A stretch of DNA of 12,324 nt from an uncultured Gemella sp. (lineage in GTDB: Bacteria > Bacillota > Bacilli > Staphylococcales > Gemellaceae), in the NCBI GenBank assembly GCA_947254465.1, contig CAMYEU010000029.1, forward strand, positions 1 to 12,324. The letters are read 5' to 3'. The translations under genes and the position numbers were made by a program. Position 1 is the first letter of the stretch. The number at the start of each line of letters is the position of its first letter. The notes beneath the pieces were generated by a model. It did not search any database. It was not told the origin of the DNA and saw only the letters and a program-made list of their open reading frames with translations. Shown here piece after piece: positions 4,902 to 12,324 of the stretch.

Positions 4902-5918
4902 ATGACATTAAAAGTTGTATGTTATGGTGTTAGACCAAATGAAGTACCATTTTTTGAAAAATTAAACAAATATAATTTTGAATTAAAACTTGTAGAAGAA
5001 TTATTAAATCACGATAATATTGACACAGCTGAGGGTATGGATGCTGTAATCTTACGTGGTAATTGTGTTGCTGATAGAATTAATATTGAAAAAATGAATG
5101 AGTACGGAATTAAATATGTATTTACTCGTACAGTAGGTTTCAATCACATCGATCTTCAAGCAGCAGCTGATTATAACATGAGTGTTGCTCGTGTTCCAGG
5201 ATACTCTCCAAATGCAATTGCAGAGTTATCTTTAACGCTAGCAATGTCATTATTAAGACACGTTGCTCACACGGTGAACAAAACATCAAAATATGACTTC
5301 CGTGTAGATGGAACAATGTTCAGTAAAGAAATTCGAAACTGCAAAGTTGGTATCATTGGAACAGGGAAAATAGGTTTAACTGAAGCAAAACTATTCAAAG
5401 GATTAGGTGCTGATGTTTACGGATTTGATGTTTTCCAAAGTGAAGAAGCTAAACATGTAGTTAAATTTGTCGAGATGGATGATTTATTAGAAAAATGTGA
5501 TATTGTGAGCTTACATGTACCATACTTCCCTGGGAAAAATGATAAGATGGTAAATGCTGAATTTATCTCGAAAATGAAAGATGGAGCAATTTTAATTAAT
5601 ACAGCTCGTGGAGAATTACAAGATAATGCTGCTATTTTAGAGGCTATTAAATCTGGTAAACTTGATGGATTTGGAACAGATGTATTCGCTAATGAAGCAG
5701 AATTCTTCTTCAAAAACTTTGAAAACGGAGATGAAATATCAGATCAAGTGGTTAGAGAATTAGTTGATCTATATCCGAAAGTGTTAGTTACGCCACACGT
5801 TGGTTCTAACACAGACGAAGCTTTATCAAATATGATTGAAATCAGTTATGATAACCTAAATGACATGTTAACAAAAGGTTCAACAGCGAATGCTATTGAA
5901 TTACCAAAAACTAACTAA
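4902..5918 (+). CDS. D-2-hydroxyacid dehydrogenase (D-lactate dehydrogenase-like)
   Basis: This cytosolic NAD-dependent enzyme reduces a 2-oxoacid to a D-2-hydroxyacid. The 338-aa protein shows the nucleotide-binding GTGKIG (153-158) with Asp176 at the end of the next strand, which favours NAD over NADP. The catalytic set of the D-isomer family is present: Arg236 (NTARGE), Glu265 (FANE) and His299 (TPHVG). The N-terminal catalytic domain has RTVGFNHIDL (76-85) and VPGYSPNAIAE (98-108), as in D-lactate, phenyllactate and 2-hydroxyisocaproate dehydrogenases. The residues after His299 are GSNTDEA rather than the AFYT usual in classical D-LDH, so a substrate other than pyruvate is possible. The ATG at 4902 follows AGAAGGA. 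It lies 106 bp after the carrier gene, with the structured element between them. Confidence 0.9.
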   Translation: MTLKVVCYGVRPNEVPFFEKLNKYNFELKLVEELLNHDNIDTAEGMDAVILRGNCVADRINIEKMNEYGIKYVFTRTVGFNHIDLQAAADYNMSVARVPGYSPNAIAELSLTLAMSLLRHVAHTVNKTSKYDFRVDGTMFSKEIRNCKVGIIGTGKIGLTEAKLFKGLGADVYGFDVFQSEEAKHVVKFVEMDDLLEKCDIVSLHVPYFPGKNDKMVNAEFISKMKDGAILINTARGELQDNAAILEAIKSGKLDGFGTDVFANEAEFFFKNFENGDEISDQVVRELVDLYPKVLVTPHVGSNTDEALSNMIEISYDNLNDMLTKGSTANAIELPKTN

Positions 5919-5933
5919 TAATAAGTAAATATA

Positions 5934-5983
5934 TAGGCTGTTGATGAATGGAGAAAATTCATGAATCAATAGCCTAATTTAAT
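5934..5983 (+). terminator. Terminator of the dehydrogenase transcript
   Basis: A 12-bp stem with one G-U (5934-5945 with 5965-5976: TAGGCTGTTGAT / ATCAATAGCCTA) is followed by ATTTAATA. The T-run is short, but the stem is strong and starts 15 bp after the stop. Confidence 0.65.
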
Positions 5984-6311
5984 AAAAAGTGTAAAAAAGG
6001 TTAGTTTTTTGTGGGATTCGATTGCTTAGGAAGTAGGAGGAAGCTACACTATATTAAGCAGTGTAGCATTTCTCTATTTTTATATTTAAAACTCTTTGTC
6101 AAATTTGGGGCATAAAGTAAAATAGGAGATGAATTCTAGGTGGTAGTATACGACCTAGAATTTTTTTTGTTAATAGCTCTTTAACAAGTAGAGGAGGCGG
6201 AGTCTTTGAAATAAAAAAATATCCGTTATAAGAGTGAGAGATAAAAGTTAAATAATTGAAAGATTATTCTTTTTTGATGAAATAAGAGTAGTTCAAGCTC
6301 TAAAATAAAGA
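5984..6311. other. Gene-free intergenic stretch with several hairpins
   Basis: No gene-sized frame is seen. The AGGAGG-like sequences at 6036-6041 and 6192-6198 have no sensible ORF behind them. The stretch holds an 8-bp stem GCTACACT / AGTGTAGC (6043-6050 / 6060-6067), a T-tailed terminator at 6132-6168 and weak repeats of CTCTTTNNCAA. Confidence 0.55.
6132..6168 (+). terminator. Strong orphan rho-independent terminator
   Basis: A perfect 10-bp stem AATTCTAGGT (6132-6141) / ACCTAGAATT (6153-6162) runs into a T-tract ending at 6168. Nothing recognisable is encoded immediately before it, so it either backs up the terminator at 5934 or ends a small unrecognised RNA. Confidence 0.75.
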
Positions 6312-6342
6312 AAGATCTAAGCGGAAATATCGCCTAGATCTT
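6303..6342 (-). terminator. Terminator of recD2
   Basis: On the minus strand AAGATCTAGGCG (6342-6331) pairs with CGCTTAGATCTT (6323-6312) over twelve pairs including one G-U, and TCTTTATTTT follows. In the plus direction the same stem has an A-C mismatch, so it fits the minus-strand gene. It lies about 50 bp after the recD2 stop. Confidence 0.75.
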
Positions 6343-6392
6343 AGTTACTTTTTATATGTATTGAATTCGATAAAGAGCTTATCAGTATAGCT

Positions 6393-8729
6393 TTAAATAA
6401 AATCAGTTGGTTTTATATCGTCCATACCAATCATTGGATCGATTATATTGATATTTTGAAAATTCAATATATATCCATTTATTTCTTCTTTTATTTCAAG
6501 ATTTTGCATTTCCGCGTCTCTATCAGTTGTAAAGAACCATTCCAGTGCTGTCTGTCTAGTTACGACATTTGTTGGTTCTATTGACTTGTAAAATACATTT
6601 GAGCTACCACAAAGTATCAATTTTTTCTTAGCTCGTGTTATTGCAGTATAAGTTAAGTTTTTGTTTAACATAAAGTTATAATTATCGATAAATGGAATTA
6701 TAACATTTTCAAATTCTGAGCCTTGTGCCTTGTGAATTGAGCAAGCATAAGAAAGGGTAATTTGGTTTAGCTCTGTTTTTTCATATGTTACATAATTGCC
6801 ATCATAGTCTATTACAATCTTTACTTTATTTCCTTCTTTATAAATTTGCTCTATATATCCTATATCACCATTAAAAATATTATCTTCAGGTCTATTTACT
6901 AACTGCATTACTCGATCATTAACTTTATAGATTAATTCACCGTATTCTATTTGCTCTTCGTTGTCATTAAATCTTGATTGAATAGCCATATTTATCTCAT
7001 TAATGCCACTTGTTCCTTTGTAAATAGGAGCTAATATTTGAATATTTTCTTTAGCAGAACCTTTTATTAAATCATCATAGATGGCTGAGATGACATTTAT
7101 CATTTCATTTTTGTTTGCAGAGATAAATTCTTTATCATCGAAGTTTTCCAAAACATCAAATGGAATATTATTTTTTATTGAGTGTGAAATGTTTATAATA
7201 CTTGAATGTTCACTTTGTCTAAAAATTTTATTTAATTTTACTGTAGAAATTGCTTTTGAATTAATTAAATCATTAAGGACATTACCAGGAGCGATAGAAG
7301 GAAGCTGATCGTTGTCTCCAACTAATATGATTTTAGCATCTTTGTTAATGATTTTTAGTAAATTGTACATTAAAAATACATCAATCATACTAGATTCATC
7401 TATTATAACTAGTTCTGATTTAATAAATTTCTCGCTAACGAATTCTTCCATATTTTCATCTTCTGTACTCCAACCAATAGCTTTATGAATTGTTGAAGCA
7501 TAAAAGCCGGTACTCTCTGACATTCTTTTTGCAGCTTTACCGGTAGGAGCGCATAAAGTAAGAATATTTCTAGATTCATCAAGTAAATCATGAACACTGT
7601 AATTTTTTATTTTTTGGAATATTTTAATTACAGCTAGTATTATAGTGGTTTTCCCGGTACCAGGTCCTCCAGTAAGAATAGCAAAATTATTGCGTATACA
7701 GTTTTTTATCGCCGCTATTTGTACTATATCGTAAGAAATTTCTAATTCCTCTTCAACTTCATTTATATATTTATCTAGCAAGCCATCACTGATTTCAATT
7801 GTATTTTCCTGTTCTAATCTTTGAGTTATATCGCTGTAAATAGAATATTCAGAGTAGTATATTTCTGGTAAAAATACTCTGTCTTCGATTTCTATTAATT
7901 TTCCAGTGTCTAAGGCATATGTATAGGAGTTTAATATATCTTCTTTTGAGACTGCTATATTTCGTGATGAGTATAATATATTAAACGTATTGTAAAGCAA
8001 GTTGTTTTTAGAAATATATGTATTTCCCGTTGAAAAACAATATGAATTTATAGTATAAATAAAGGCGTATAGAATTCTTTCGCGATCATTTGCAGCTATT
8101 TCATTTGTTTCAGCTATTTTATCTACAGTTTTAAAGTTGATTCCTTTAATATCTTTAATTAATGAATAAGGATTTTCTGTAATGGTACGTAGTGTGTTAT
8201 GTTTATAGAAGTTATATATTTTTAGAATTAAATTATTACTTAGATTGTACTCGTTTAGTTTAAGAATTATATCTTGTGTCTGTTTATTTGCAACAATAGT
8301 AGCATAAATCGTATCTTTTCGTTGCTCAGGAATACCTTTTATTTTAAATAGAGAATCTTTATCTTCATATATTTTATCTAAAGCATCTACTCCTAAAGTA
8401 TCAACGATTAATTCTGCTGTTTTTCTCCCAACACCTTGAAATATAGAACTTGATAGATAAGATACTATAGCTTCTTTATCTTTTTCGATAACAGGTTCTA
8501 CAACAATTGCTGATAATTGAGTTCCATATTTTCTGTGTTGTACTATTTCGCCTTTGAACGAATAAAGATCATCTTCTACAAATTCAAAATCATTAAAAGT
8601 ACCAACTACACTAAGATAATCCCCATCAACAAAATCGTACTGATCATTTAAAAATATAGATAATATATAGTAATTATTCTCTTTGTTATGAAAAATAACT
8701 TTATTTAAATAACCTTCTACAGTTTGCAT
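6393..8729 (-). CDS. recD2: RecD2-type SF1B DNA helicase
   Basis: This 5'-3' DNA helicase of the RecD2 branch is found in bacteria without, or separate from, RecBCD, and acts in replication-fork and recombination repair. The 778-aa protein has an N-terminal OB-like segment (about 1-80), helix-hairpin-helix-like repeats (about 90-210, with FQGVGRKTAELI and IKGI) and a helicase core. Core motifs: Walker A GGPGTGKTT (354-362), motif Ia region APTGKAAKRM (394-403), Walker B IIDESSM (442-448), motif III GDNDQLPS (471-478), motif IV with FRQ (503-505), motif V SIHKAQGSEF (664-673) and motif VI YTAITRAKK (694-702). The length is typical. The ATG is preceded by AGGAG six bases away. A possible -10 TATAAT lies at 8777-8772 with a weak -35. 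The C-terminal tail of about 60 residues beyond motif VI is not recognised. It is monocistronic, ends at a terminator and diverges from the Nif3-like gene. Confidence 0.96.
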   Translation of the reverse strand: MQTVEGYLNKVIFHNKENNYYILSIFLNDQYDFVDGDYLSVVGTFNDFEFVEDDLYSFKGEIVQHRKYGTQLSAIVVEPVIEKDKEAIVSYLSSSIFQGVGRKTAELIVDTLGVDALDKIYEDKDSLFKIKGIPEQRKDTIYATIVANKQTQDIILKLNEYNLSNNLILKIYNFYKHNTLRTITENPYSLIKDIKGINFKTVDKIAETNEIAANDRERILYAFIYTINSYCFSTGNTYISKNNLLYNTFNILYSSRNIAVSKEDILNSYTYALDTGKLIEIEDRVFLPEIYYSEYSIYSDITQRLEQENTIEISDGLLDKYINEVEEELEISYDIVQIAAIKNCIRNNFAILTGGPGTGKTTIILAVIKIFQKIKNYSVHDLLDESRNILTLCAPTGKAAKRMSESTGFYASTIHKAIGWSTEDENMEEFVSEKFIKSELVIIDESSMIDVFLMYNLLKIINKDAKIILVGDNDQLPSIAPGNVLNDLINSKAISTVKLNKIFRQSEHSSIINISHSIKNNIPFDVLENFDDKEFISANKNEMINVISAIYDDLIKGSAKENIQILAPIYKGTSGINEINMAIQSRFNDNEEQIEYGELIYKVNDRVMQLVNRPEDNIFNGDIGYIEQIYKEGNKVKIVIDYDGNYVTYEKTELNQITLSYACSIHKAQGSEFENVIIPFIDNYNFMLNKNLTYTAITRAKKKLILCGSSNVFYKSIEPTNVVTRQTALEWFFTTDRDAEMQNLEIKEEINGYILNFQNINIIDPMIGMDDIKPTDFI

Positions 8730-8899
8730 AATTAACTCCTATTAATTTCTTTATATGAACAATGATAATATATTATAGTAAAAATGTCTAGTAGGTGGAT
8801 ATGATTATACTTTTATAGATATAAAAAAATTATTAAAGAAAATAAATATGTTATTTTAATTACAAACTATGTTTCGTTATGGCAATATTTTTTATAAAG

Positions 8900-8908
8900 T
8901 GTTATAAT
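8900..8908 (+). promoter_or_regulatory. Extended -10 promoter of the nif3-mntR-thyA-folA-degV run
   Basis: TGT-TATAAT at 8900-8908 is a full extended -10. The hexamer at -35 distance (TGGCAA, 8880-8885) is poor, which extended -10 promoters tolerate. It lies 31 bp before the GTG start. No clear MntR-type palindrome overlaps it. Confidence 0.6.
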
Positions 8909-8939
8909 AATGTGATAACAATTAAAGGAGGATGGATTT

Positions 8940-9716
8940 GTGATCACTGTAAAAGATGTATATAATCAACTAAATGTATTAGCAGATGTTAAACTTGCTG
9001 AAAAATGGGACAATGTTGGCTTAATGTTAGGTGATAATAATAGTAATGTTAATAAAATTTTAGTTTGTTTAGATGTAACTACAAAAGTAGTAGAAGAAGC
9101 TGTGGAAAATAATGTAGATTTAATAGTTTCTCATCATCCTCTTATTTTTAAACCATTGAAATCATTGGATTTTACAGATGATTTCAAGTCTAATATTATT
9201 AGAGATTTAATAAAGAATGATATTTCAGTAATTTCATTTCATACTAATTTAGATTCAGCGAAATTAGGTCTTAACGATTATTTGGCTAAATTGCTTGATT
9301 TGGATGATATTAGAGTATTATTTGAACATAATTTAGATAAAGAAGCTGGACTAGGAAGAATAGGAAAATTATCTTCATCATTATCTGTAGAAGATTTTAT
9401 AGTATATATTAAGGAAAAATTCTTATTGGATAGTGTTTCTGCTGTTATTGGGAATGACAAAGAAATTAAAACAGTAGCATTATTAGGAGGAAGCGGGGCT
9501 GACTTTCTATATTCACTACCAGACGTTGATATCTACTTGACAGGTGATGTAGGGTATCATGCTGCACTTGATGCTATAGAAATGAAAAAAAATATTATTG
9601 ATATTGGTCATTTTACAGAAAGTTTAGTAAAAGATTTATTAAAAGACTATCTTTCTAAGCAAGGTATTGAAGTTATTAAATCAAATGTGGAGGAATCACC
9701 ATTTAAAATTTTATAA
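8940..9716 (+). CDS. Nif3-like dinuclear metal centre protein
   Basis: A member of the Nif3/YqfO (DUF34) family, whose members form hexameric rings with a dinuclear metal site; the biochemical role is still uncertain, with GTP cyclohydrolase-like and metal-handling roles proposed. The 258-aa protein carries the expected ligands: His65-His66 (SHHPLIF), Asp105 (HTNLDSA), and His224 and Glu227 (DIGHFTE). It is the short form and lacks the PII-like insert that makes the Bacillus and Staphylococcus versions about 370 aa. The start is GTG at 8940, placed 8 bp after AGGAGG (8926-8931). An ATG at 8932 is out of frame and hits a stop after three codons. It is the first gene of a packed run, with mntR 14 bp downstream. 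Confidence 0.92.
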   Translation: MITVKDVYNQLNVLADVKLAEKWDNVGLMLGDNNSNVNKILVCLDVTTKVVEEAVENNVDLIVSHHPLIFKPLKSLDFTDDFKSNIIRDLIKNDISVISFHTNLDSAKLGLNDYLAKLLDLDDIRVLFEHNLDKEAGLGRIGKLSSSLSVEDFIVYIKEKFLLDSVSAVIGNDKEIKTVALLGGSGADFLYSLPDVDIYLTGDVGYHAALDAIEMKKNIIDIGHFTESLVKDLLKDYLSKQGIEVIKSNVEESPFKIL

Positions 9717-9730
9717 AGGAGGAATATAAT

Positions 9731-10120
9731 ATGGCAAAAGCCACACCGACTATGGAAGATTATATTGAAGTAATTTATTCTTTGGTAAAAAATAAAGGCT
9801 ATGCACGAAGTGCGGATATAGCAGAAAAACTAGACGTTTATCCATCTACTGTAACTAAAATGTTGAAAAAACTTGATGTTGAAGGCTATATTGTATATGA
9901 AAAATATAGAGGTATTGCCCTAACTGAGCAAGGAGAAAAAATGGGTGAATATGCTTTAACAAGACATGAGTTATTAGAAGATTTTCTAAGACTAATAGGA
10001 GTAGACGAAGATAAAGTTTATGAAGAAGTAGAGGGTATTGAGCATCATTTTGGTAAAAGTTCATTAGAGAAAATTAAAGATTTGATGAAATACCTAAGAG
10101 AACATAACTATAAAGCGTAA
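9731..10120 (+). CDS. mntR: MntR-type (DtxR-family) manganese-responsive regulator
   Basis: A DNA-binding metalloregulator, close in sequence to Bacillus subtilis MntR, which represses Mn uptake genes when manganese is abundant. The 129-aa protein has an N-terminal winged helix (residues about 5-70, recognition region YPSTVTKMLKKL) and a metal-binding dimerisation domain. All six MntR metal ligands align: Asp10, Glu13, His79, Glu101, Glu104, His105 (B. subtilis D8, E11, H77, E99, E102, H103). There is no SH3-like third domain, which separates it from DtxR and IdeR. It is about 13 residues shorter than the Bacillus protein at the C-terminus. The ATG at 9731 follows AAAGGAGG, which abuts the nif3 stop. 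No Mn transporter gene is present in the window, so its targets lie elsewhere. Confidence 0.93.
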   Translation: MAKATPTMEDYIEVIYSLVKNKGYARSADIAEKLDVYPSTVTKMLKKLDVEGYIVYEKYRGIALTEQGEKMGEYALTRHELLEDFLRLIGVDEDKVYEEVEGIEHHFGKSSLEKIKDLMKYLREHNYKA

Positions 10121-10132
10121 TGGAGAATTAGA

Positions 10133-11065
10133 GTGGCTGATAAAGAGTATTTAAAATTATGTAATCATATTTTAGAAAACGGAATAGAAAAAGAAGATAG
10201 AACAGGGGTTGGTACAAAGAGTATATTTGGATACCAAATGAAGTTTGATTTATCTGAGGGATTCCCATTATTGACTACAAAAAAAGTAAACTTCAATTTA
10301 GTATGGTCTGAACTATTGTGGTTCATTAAAGGAGATACTAATATTAAGTTTTTACTTGAAAATAAAAATAATATTTGGAATGAGTGGGCTTTTAAAAAAT
10401 GGATAGAAAGTGATGAATATACTGGGCCAGATATGACAGATTTTGGTCATAGAACTCTAGTTGATGAAGAGTTTTCTAAACAATATAAAGAGCAAATGTC
10501 AATATTTAAAGAACGAGTTCTAACAGATGATGAATTTTCAGAAAAATACGGTGATTTAGGTAATGTTTATGGTAAACAATGGAGAGATTTTAATGGTGTC
10601 GATCAATTAAAAAATGTTGTTGAACAAATTAAGAGTAATCCATCATCTCGTCGTTTAATCGTTTCATCATGGAATCCAGCAGAAGTGGATACAATGGCAC
10701 TTCCTCCTTGTCACTCGTTGTTTCAATTTTATGTGAATGATGGGAAATTAAGTTGTCAATTATACCAACGAAGCGGTGATGTGTTTTTAGGTGTTCCATT
10801 TAATATTGCTTCTTATTCATTACTTACTATTTTGATTGCTAAGGAATGTGGACTTGAAGTGGGTGAGTTTGTTCATACTTTAGGTGATGCGCATATTTAC
10901 AAAAATCACTTTGAACAAGTAAAAGAACAAATGTCTAGAACACCATATTCATTACCGGAATTAAAAATAAATGCTTTTGAAAGTATTTTTGATCTTAAAA
11001 TAAAAGACGTAGAAATTGTAAATTACGAGAGTCATCCGTTTATTAAAGCACCAATAGCAGTTTAG
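10133..11065 (+). CDS. thyA: Thymidylate synthase (long form)
   Basis: Converts dUMP and methylene-tetrahydrofolate to dTMP and dihydrofolate in the cytosol. The 310-aa protein shows phosphate-binding Arg23, the paired Arg173-Arg174, catalytic Cys193 in LPPCHSLFQFYV, Arg213 in YQRSGDVFLG, Asn224, and His254/Tyr256 in GDAHIY. It has the roughly 50-residue small-domain insert (about 90-140) seen in Lactobacillus casei and Staphylococcus enzymes and absent from the 264-aa E. coli form. The start is GTG at 10133, 7 bp after GGAG (10122-10125) and 12 bp past the mntR stop. The next gene, folA, begins 10 bp downstream and recycles the dihydrofolate this enzyme makes. Confidence 0.97.
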   Translation: MADKEYLKLCNHILENGIEKEDRTGVGTKSIFGYQMKFDLSEGFPLLTTKKVNFNLVWSELLWFIKGDTNIKFLLENKNNIWNEWAFKKWIESDEYTGPDMTDFGHRTLVDEEFSKQYKEQMSIFKERVLTDDEFSEKYGDLGNVYGKQWRDFNGVDQLKNVVEQIKSNPSSRRLIVSSWNPAEVDTMALPPCHSLFQFYVNDGKLSCQLYQRSGDVFLGVPFNIASYSLLTILIAKECGLEVGEFVHTLGDAHIYKNHFEQVKEQMSRTPYSLPELKINAFESIFDLKIKDVEIVNYESHPFIKAPIAV

Positions 11066-11075
11066 GAGGGATAAT

Positions 11076-11564
11076 ATGTTATCACTAATAGTTGCATATG
11101 ATAAAAATAAGTCTATAGGAAAAGAAAATACGATTCCATGGCGTTTAAAGAGTGATATGTTGAGAGTTAAAGAATTAACTACTAACCAGACTATTATCAT
11201 GGGCCGTAAAACATTGGACAGTATTGGTAGAGCGCTACCGAATAGGATAAATAGAGTATTAACTCGTGATAAGAATTCTTTAAGTCACTATTCAAATATT
11301 GAAGTATATACTGATGATTCGATTCTAGAAAATATAAAAACGGAAAAGGCATATATTTTTGGCGGAGGAATGATTTATAATAAATATTTTGATAAATGTG
11401 ATGAAATGTTTATAACAGAAGTAAATACAATTGTAGAAGCTGATACTAAATTTCCTGAATTTGATGAAAATGAGTGGGAATTAATAAGTCGTGAAGAATT
11501 CTTCAAAGATGAATATAATGAGTTTGATTTCGTATTTTTACATTATAAAAGAAAGAGGAAATAA
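11076..11564 (+). CDS. folA: Dihydrofolate reductase
   Basis: Reduces dihydrofolate to tetrahydrofolate with NADPH. The 162-aa protein has the standard length and motifs: IVAYDKNKSIG (5-15), IPWRLKSDM with active-site Asp27 (20-28), the NADPH-binding MGRKT (42-46), and IFGGGMIY (94-101). Tyr101 occupies the position of Staphylococcus aureus Phe98, where Tyr lowers trimethoprim affinity, but Tyr is also normal in E. coli and Bacillus enzymes, so no resistance call is justified. The ATG at 11076 follows AGGAGG, which begins in the thyA stop region. The downstream degV starts 3 bp after the folA stop. It is chromosomal and housekeeping, not the mobile dfr type. Confidence 0.97.
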   Translation: MLSLIVAYDKNKSIGKENTIPWRLKSDMLRVKELTTNQTIIMGRKTLDSIGRALPNRINRVLTRDKNSLSHYSNIEVYTDDSILENIKTEKAYIFGGGMIYNKYFDKCDEMFITEVNTIVEADTKFPEFDENEWELISREEFFKDEYNEFDFVFLHYKRKRK

Positions 11565-11567
11565 TAA

Positions 11568-12280
11568 ATGTTAGAAAAAGTGAAGATAATTATTGATTCG
11601 TCAAGTGATTTAACTTTTGATGAAATTGAGAAATATAATGTGGATGTAATTCCTCTAACAATTAATATTGATGGAAATGAGTATGATTACCGTACAATAA
11701 GTAATGATGAGTATATTGAAAGAATGAGAACAGCTACAGCTTATTCAACTAGTCAACCGGCAATCGGTAAGTTTTTAGAAGCTTATGAAAAATGGACGAA
11801 AGAAGGGTATAAGGTGATTGTTTTAACACTTTCTTCTGCTTTAAGTGGTACGTATAATACGGCGGTTACAGCAAGTTCAGAATTTGAGGGGGTACATGTT
11901 GTTGATACTAAGACAACAACACGAGGTATGTTTTTCTTACTTAAAGAGTGTTTAAAACAACTCGAAGAAAATGTATCCGTGGAGGAAATTGCGGAGAACT
12001 TAAGAGAGAAAGCTAAAAATATTTTAACGTATGTTACAATCGATAAACTTGACAATTTGGTAAAAGGTGGTAGACTAAGTAAGTCACAAGCTTTAATTGG
12101 AGGTTTACTAAATATTAAAGTTTTAACGCAGTTAAAAGAAACTGAGTTAGTTGCCTTAGATAAAGTTCGTGGTAAGAAAAAATTAGTTCAAACTTTAATT
12201 AAACATATTGAAGAAGCGAAACAAGGAAAAACAATAAAAAGTATCAGCTTGCCAAATGCTTTAGCTGATGAGTATGTAGC
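11568..12280 (+). CDS. DegV-family (FakB-like) fatty-acid-binding protein, 3' end missing
   Basis: DegV proteins bind a single fatty acid. The FakB members present it to the kinase FakA for phosphorylation and phospholipid synthesis in Gram-positive bacteria. 237 complete codons are present before the adapter, against about 280 for the family, so roughly the last 45 residues are lost to the contig end. Motifs seen: IIIDSSSDL (7-15), TSQPAIG (61-67), LSSALSGTYNTA (88-99), VDTKTTTRG (112-120) and GGRLSKSQALIG (167-178). The ATG at 11568 lies just after the folA stop, with its Shine-Dalgarno sequence (GAGG, 11555-11558) inside the end of folA, so translation is tightly linked. No fakA or kinase gene is present in the window, so whether it is a true FakB is not settled. 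Confidence 0.93.
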
Positions 12281-12324
12281 CTGTCTCTTATACACATCTG
12301 ACGCTGCCGACGATATGCAGTGTG
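12281..12324. other. Nextera i5-side adapter (library artefact)
   Basis: 12281-12313 match the reverse complement of the Nextera read-1 adapter, with the mosaic end CTGTCTCTTATACACATCT at 12281-12299. 12314-12321 (TATGCAGT) is the reverse complement of the i5 index ACTGCATA, which I remember as S506, and the P5 arm begins after it. Not genomic. Confidence 0.97.

Noticed and set aside
5999..6070. Possible tRNA-like or small RNA gene around the GCTACACT stem
   Set aside because: There is no cloverleaf, no T-loop consensus and no promoter; only a single short stem is present.
7081..7597. 75-aa plus-strand and 62-aa minus-strand frames inside recD2
   Set aside because: These are shadow frames of a conserved helicase core with no independent signals.
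8860..8940. MntR operator before the nif3-mntR run
   Set aside because: A GGCAA half site is seen at 8881-8885, but no symmetric partner, so autoregulation is not supported.
9855..10064. Minus-strand 69-aa frame
   Set aside because: It is antisense to mntR, whose motifs and ligands are complete.
11370..11380. Tyr101 of FolA as a trimethoprim-resistance signature
   Set aside because: It aligns with S. aureus Phe98, but Tyr is the ordinary residue in E. coli and B. subtilis enzymes, so it does not predict resistance.
11783..12055. Minus-strand 90-aa frame
   Set aside because: It is antisense to degV, and no family features are seen.

Overview
The window is a low-GC (roughly 30% G+C by eye) Firmicute chromosome fragment, most like a Bacilli member. 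The gene content (2,3-bisphosphoglycerate-dependent phosphoglycerate mutase, long-form thymidylate synthase, MntR, RecD2, DegV, S24 repressor) and the AT-rich style suggest Gemella or a close relative. That genus guess comes from protein style and was not checked by any search. Both ends carry Illumina Nextera adapter and index sequence (1-49 and 12281-12324), so the genomic insert is 50-12280, and the genes at each end are cut by library or assembly ends rather than by evolution.

Layout. 50-670 (-) is an HTH-S24 self-cleaving repressor lacking only its last few residues. It diverges from a 37-aa single-span membrane peptide (857-970 +). The two promoters carry the same -35 region inside a perfect 12-bp inverted repeat, so this looks like an autoregulated, damage-responsive switch. 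Next come gpmA (1226-1912), with a strong candidate CcpA (cre) site at its promoter, and a lipoprotein gene of unknown role 6 bp downstream (1919-2677). A non-coding stretch of about 1 kb follows. It holds three small hairpins, a 100-bp imperfect inverted repeat and a decayed IS3-family transposase whose catalytic core has been deleted (2888-3277 -).

3728-5918 encodes an AEC-family carrier (malate permease-like) and a D-2-hydroxyacid dehydrogenase, probably a 2-hydroxyacid transport and redox pair. A cre-like site and a 16-bp palindrome lie upstream, and the intergenic RNA has two interleaved stems with H-type pseudoknot topology. 5919-6392 is intergenic, with terminators facing both ways and a possible small-element end pair. 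recD2 (6393-8729 -) is a solo SF1B helicase.

8940-12280 (+) is a tightly packed five-gene run: Nif3-like metal protein, MntR-type regulator, thyA, folA and degV (cut at its 3' end). ThyA and FolA form the dTMP/tetrahydrofolate cycle. Having a metal-sensing regulator and a dinuclear-metal protein at the head of their transcript is the most distinctive context in the window. No CRISPR array, rRNA, tRNA, intact mobile element or defence island was seen.
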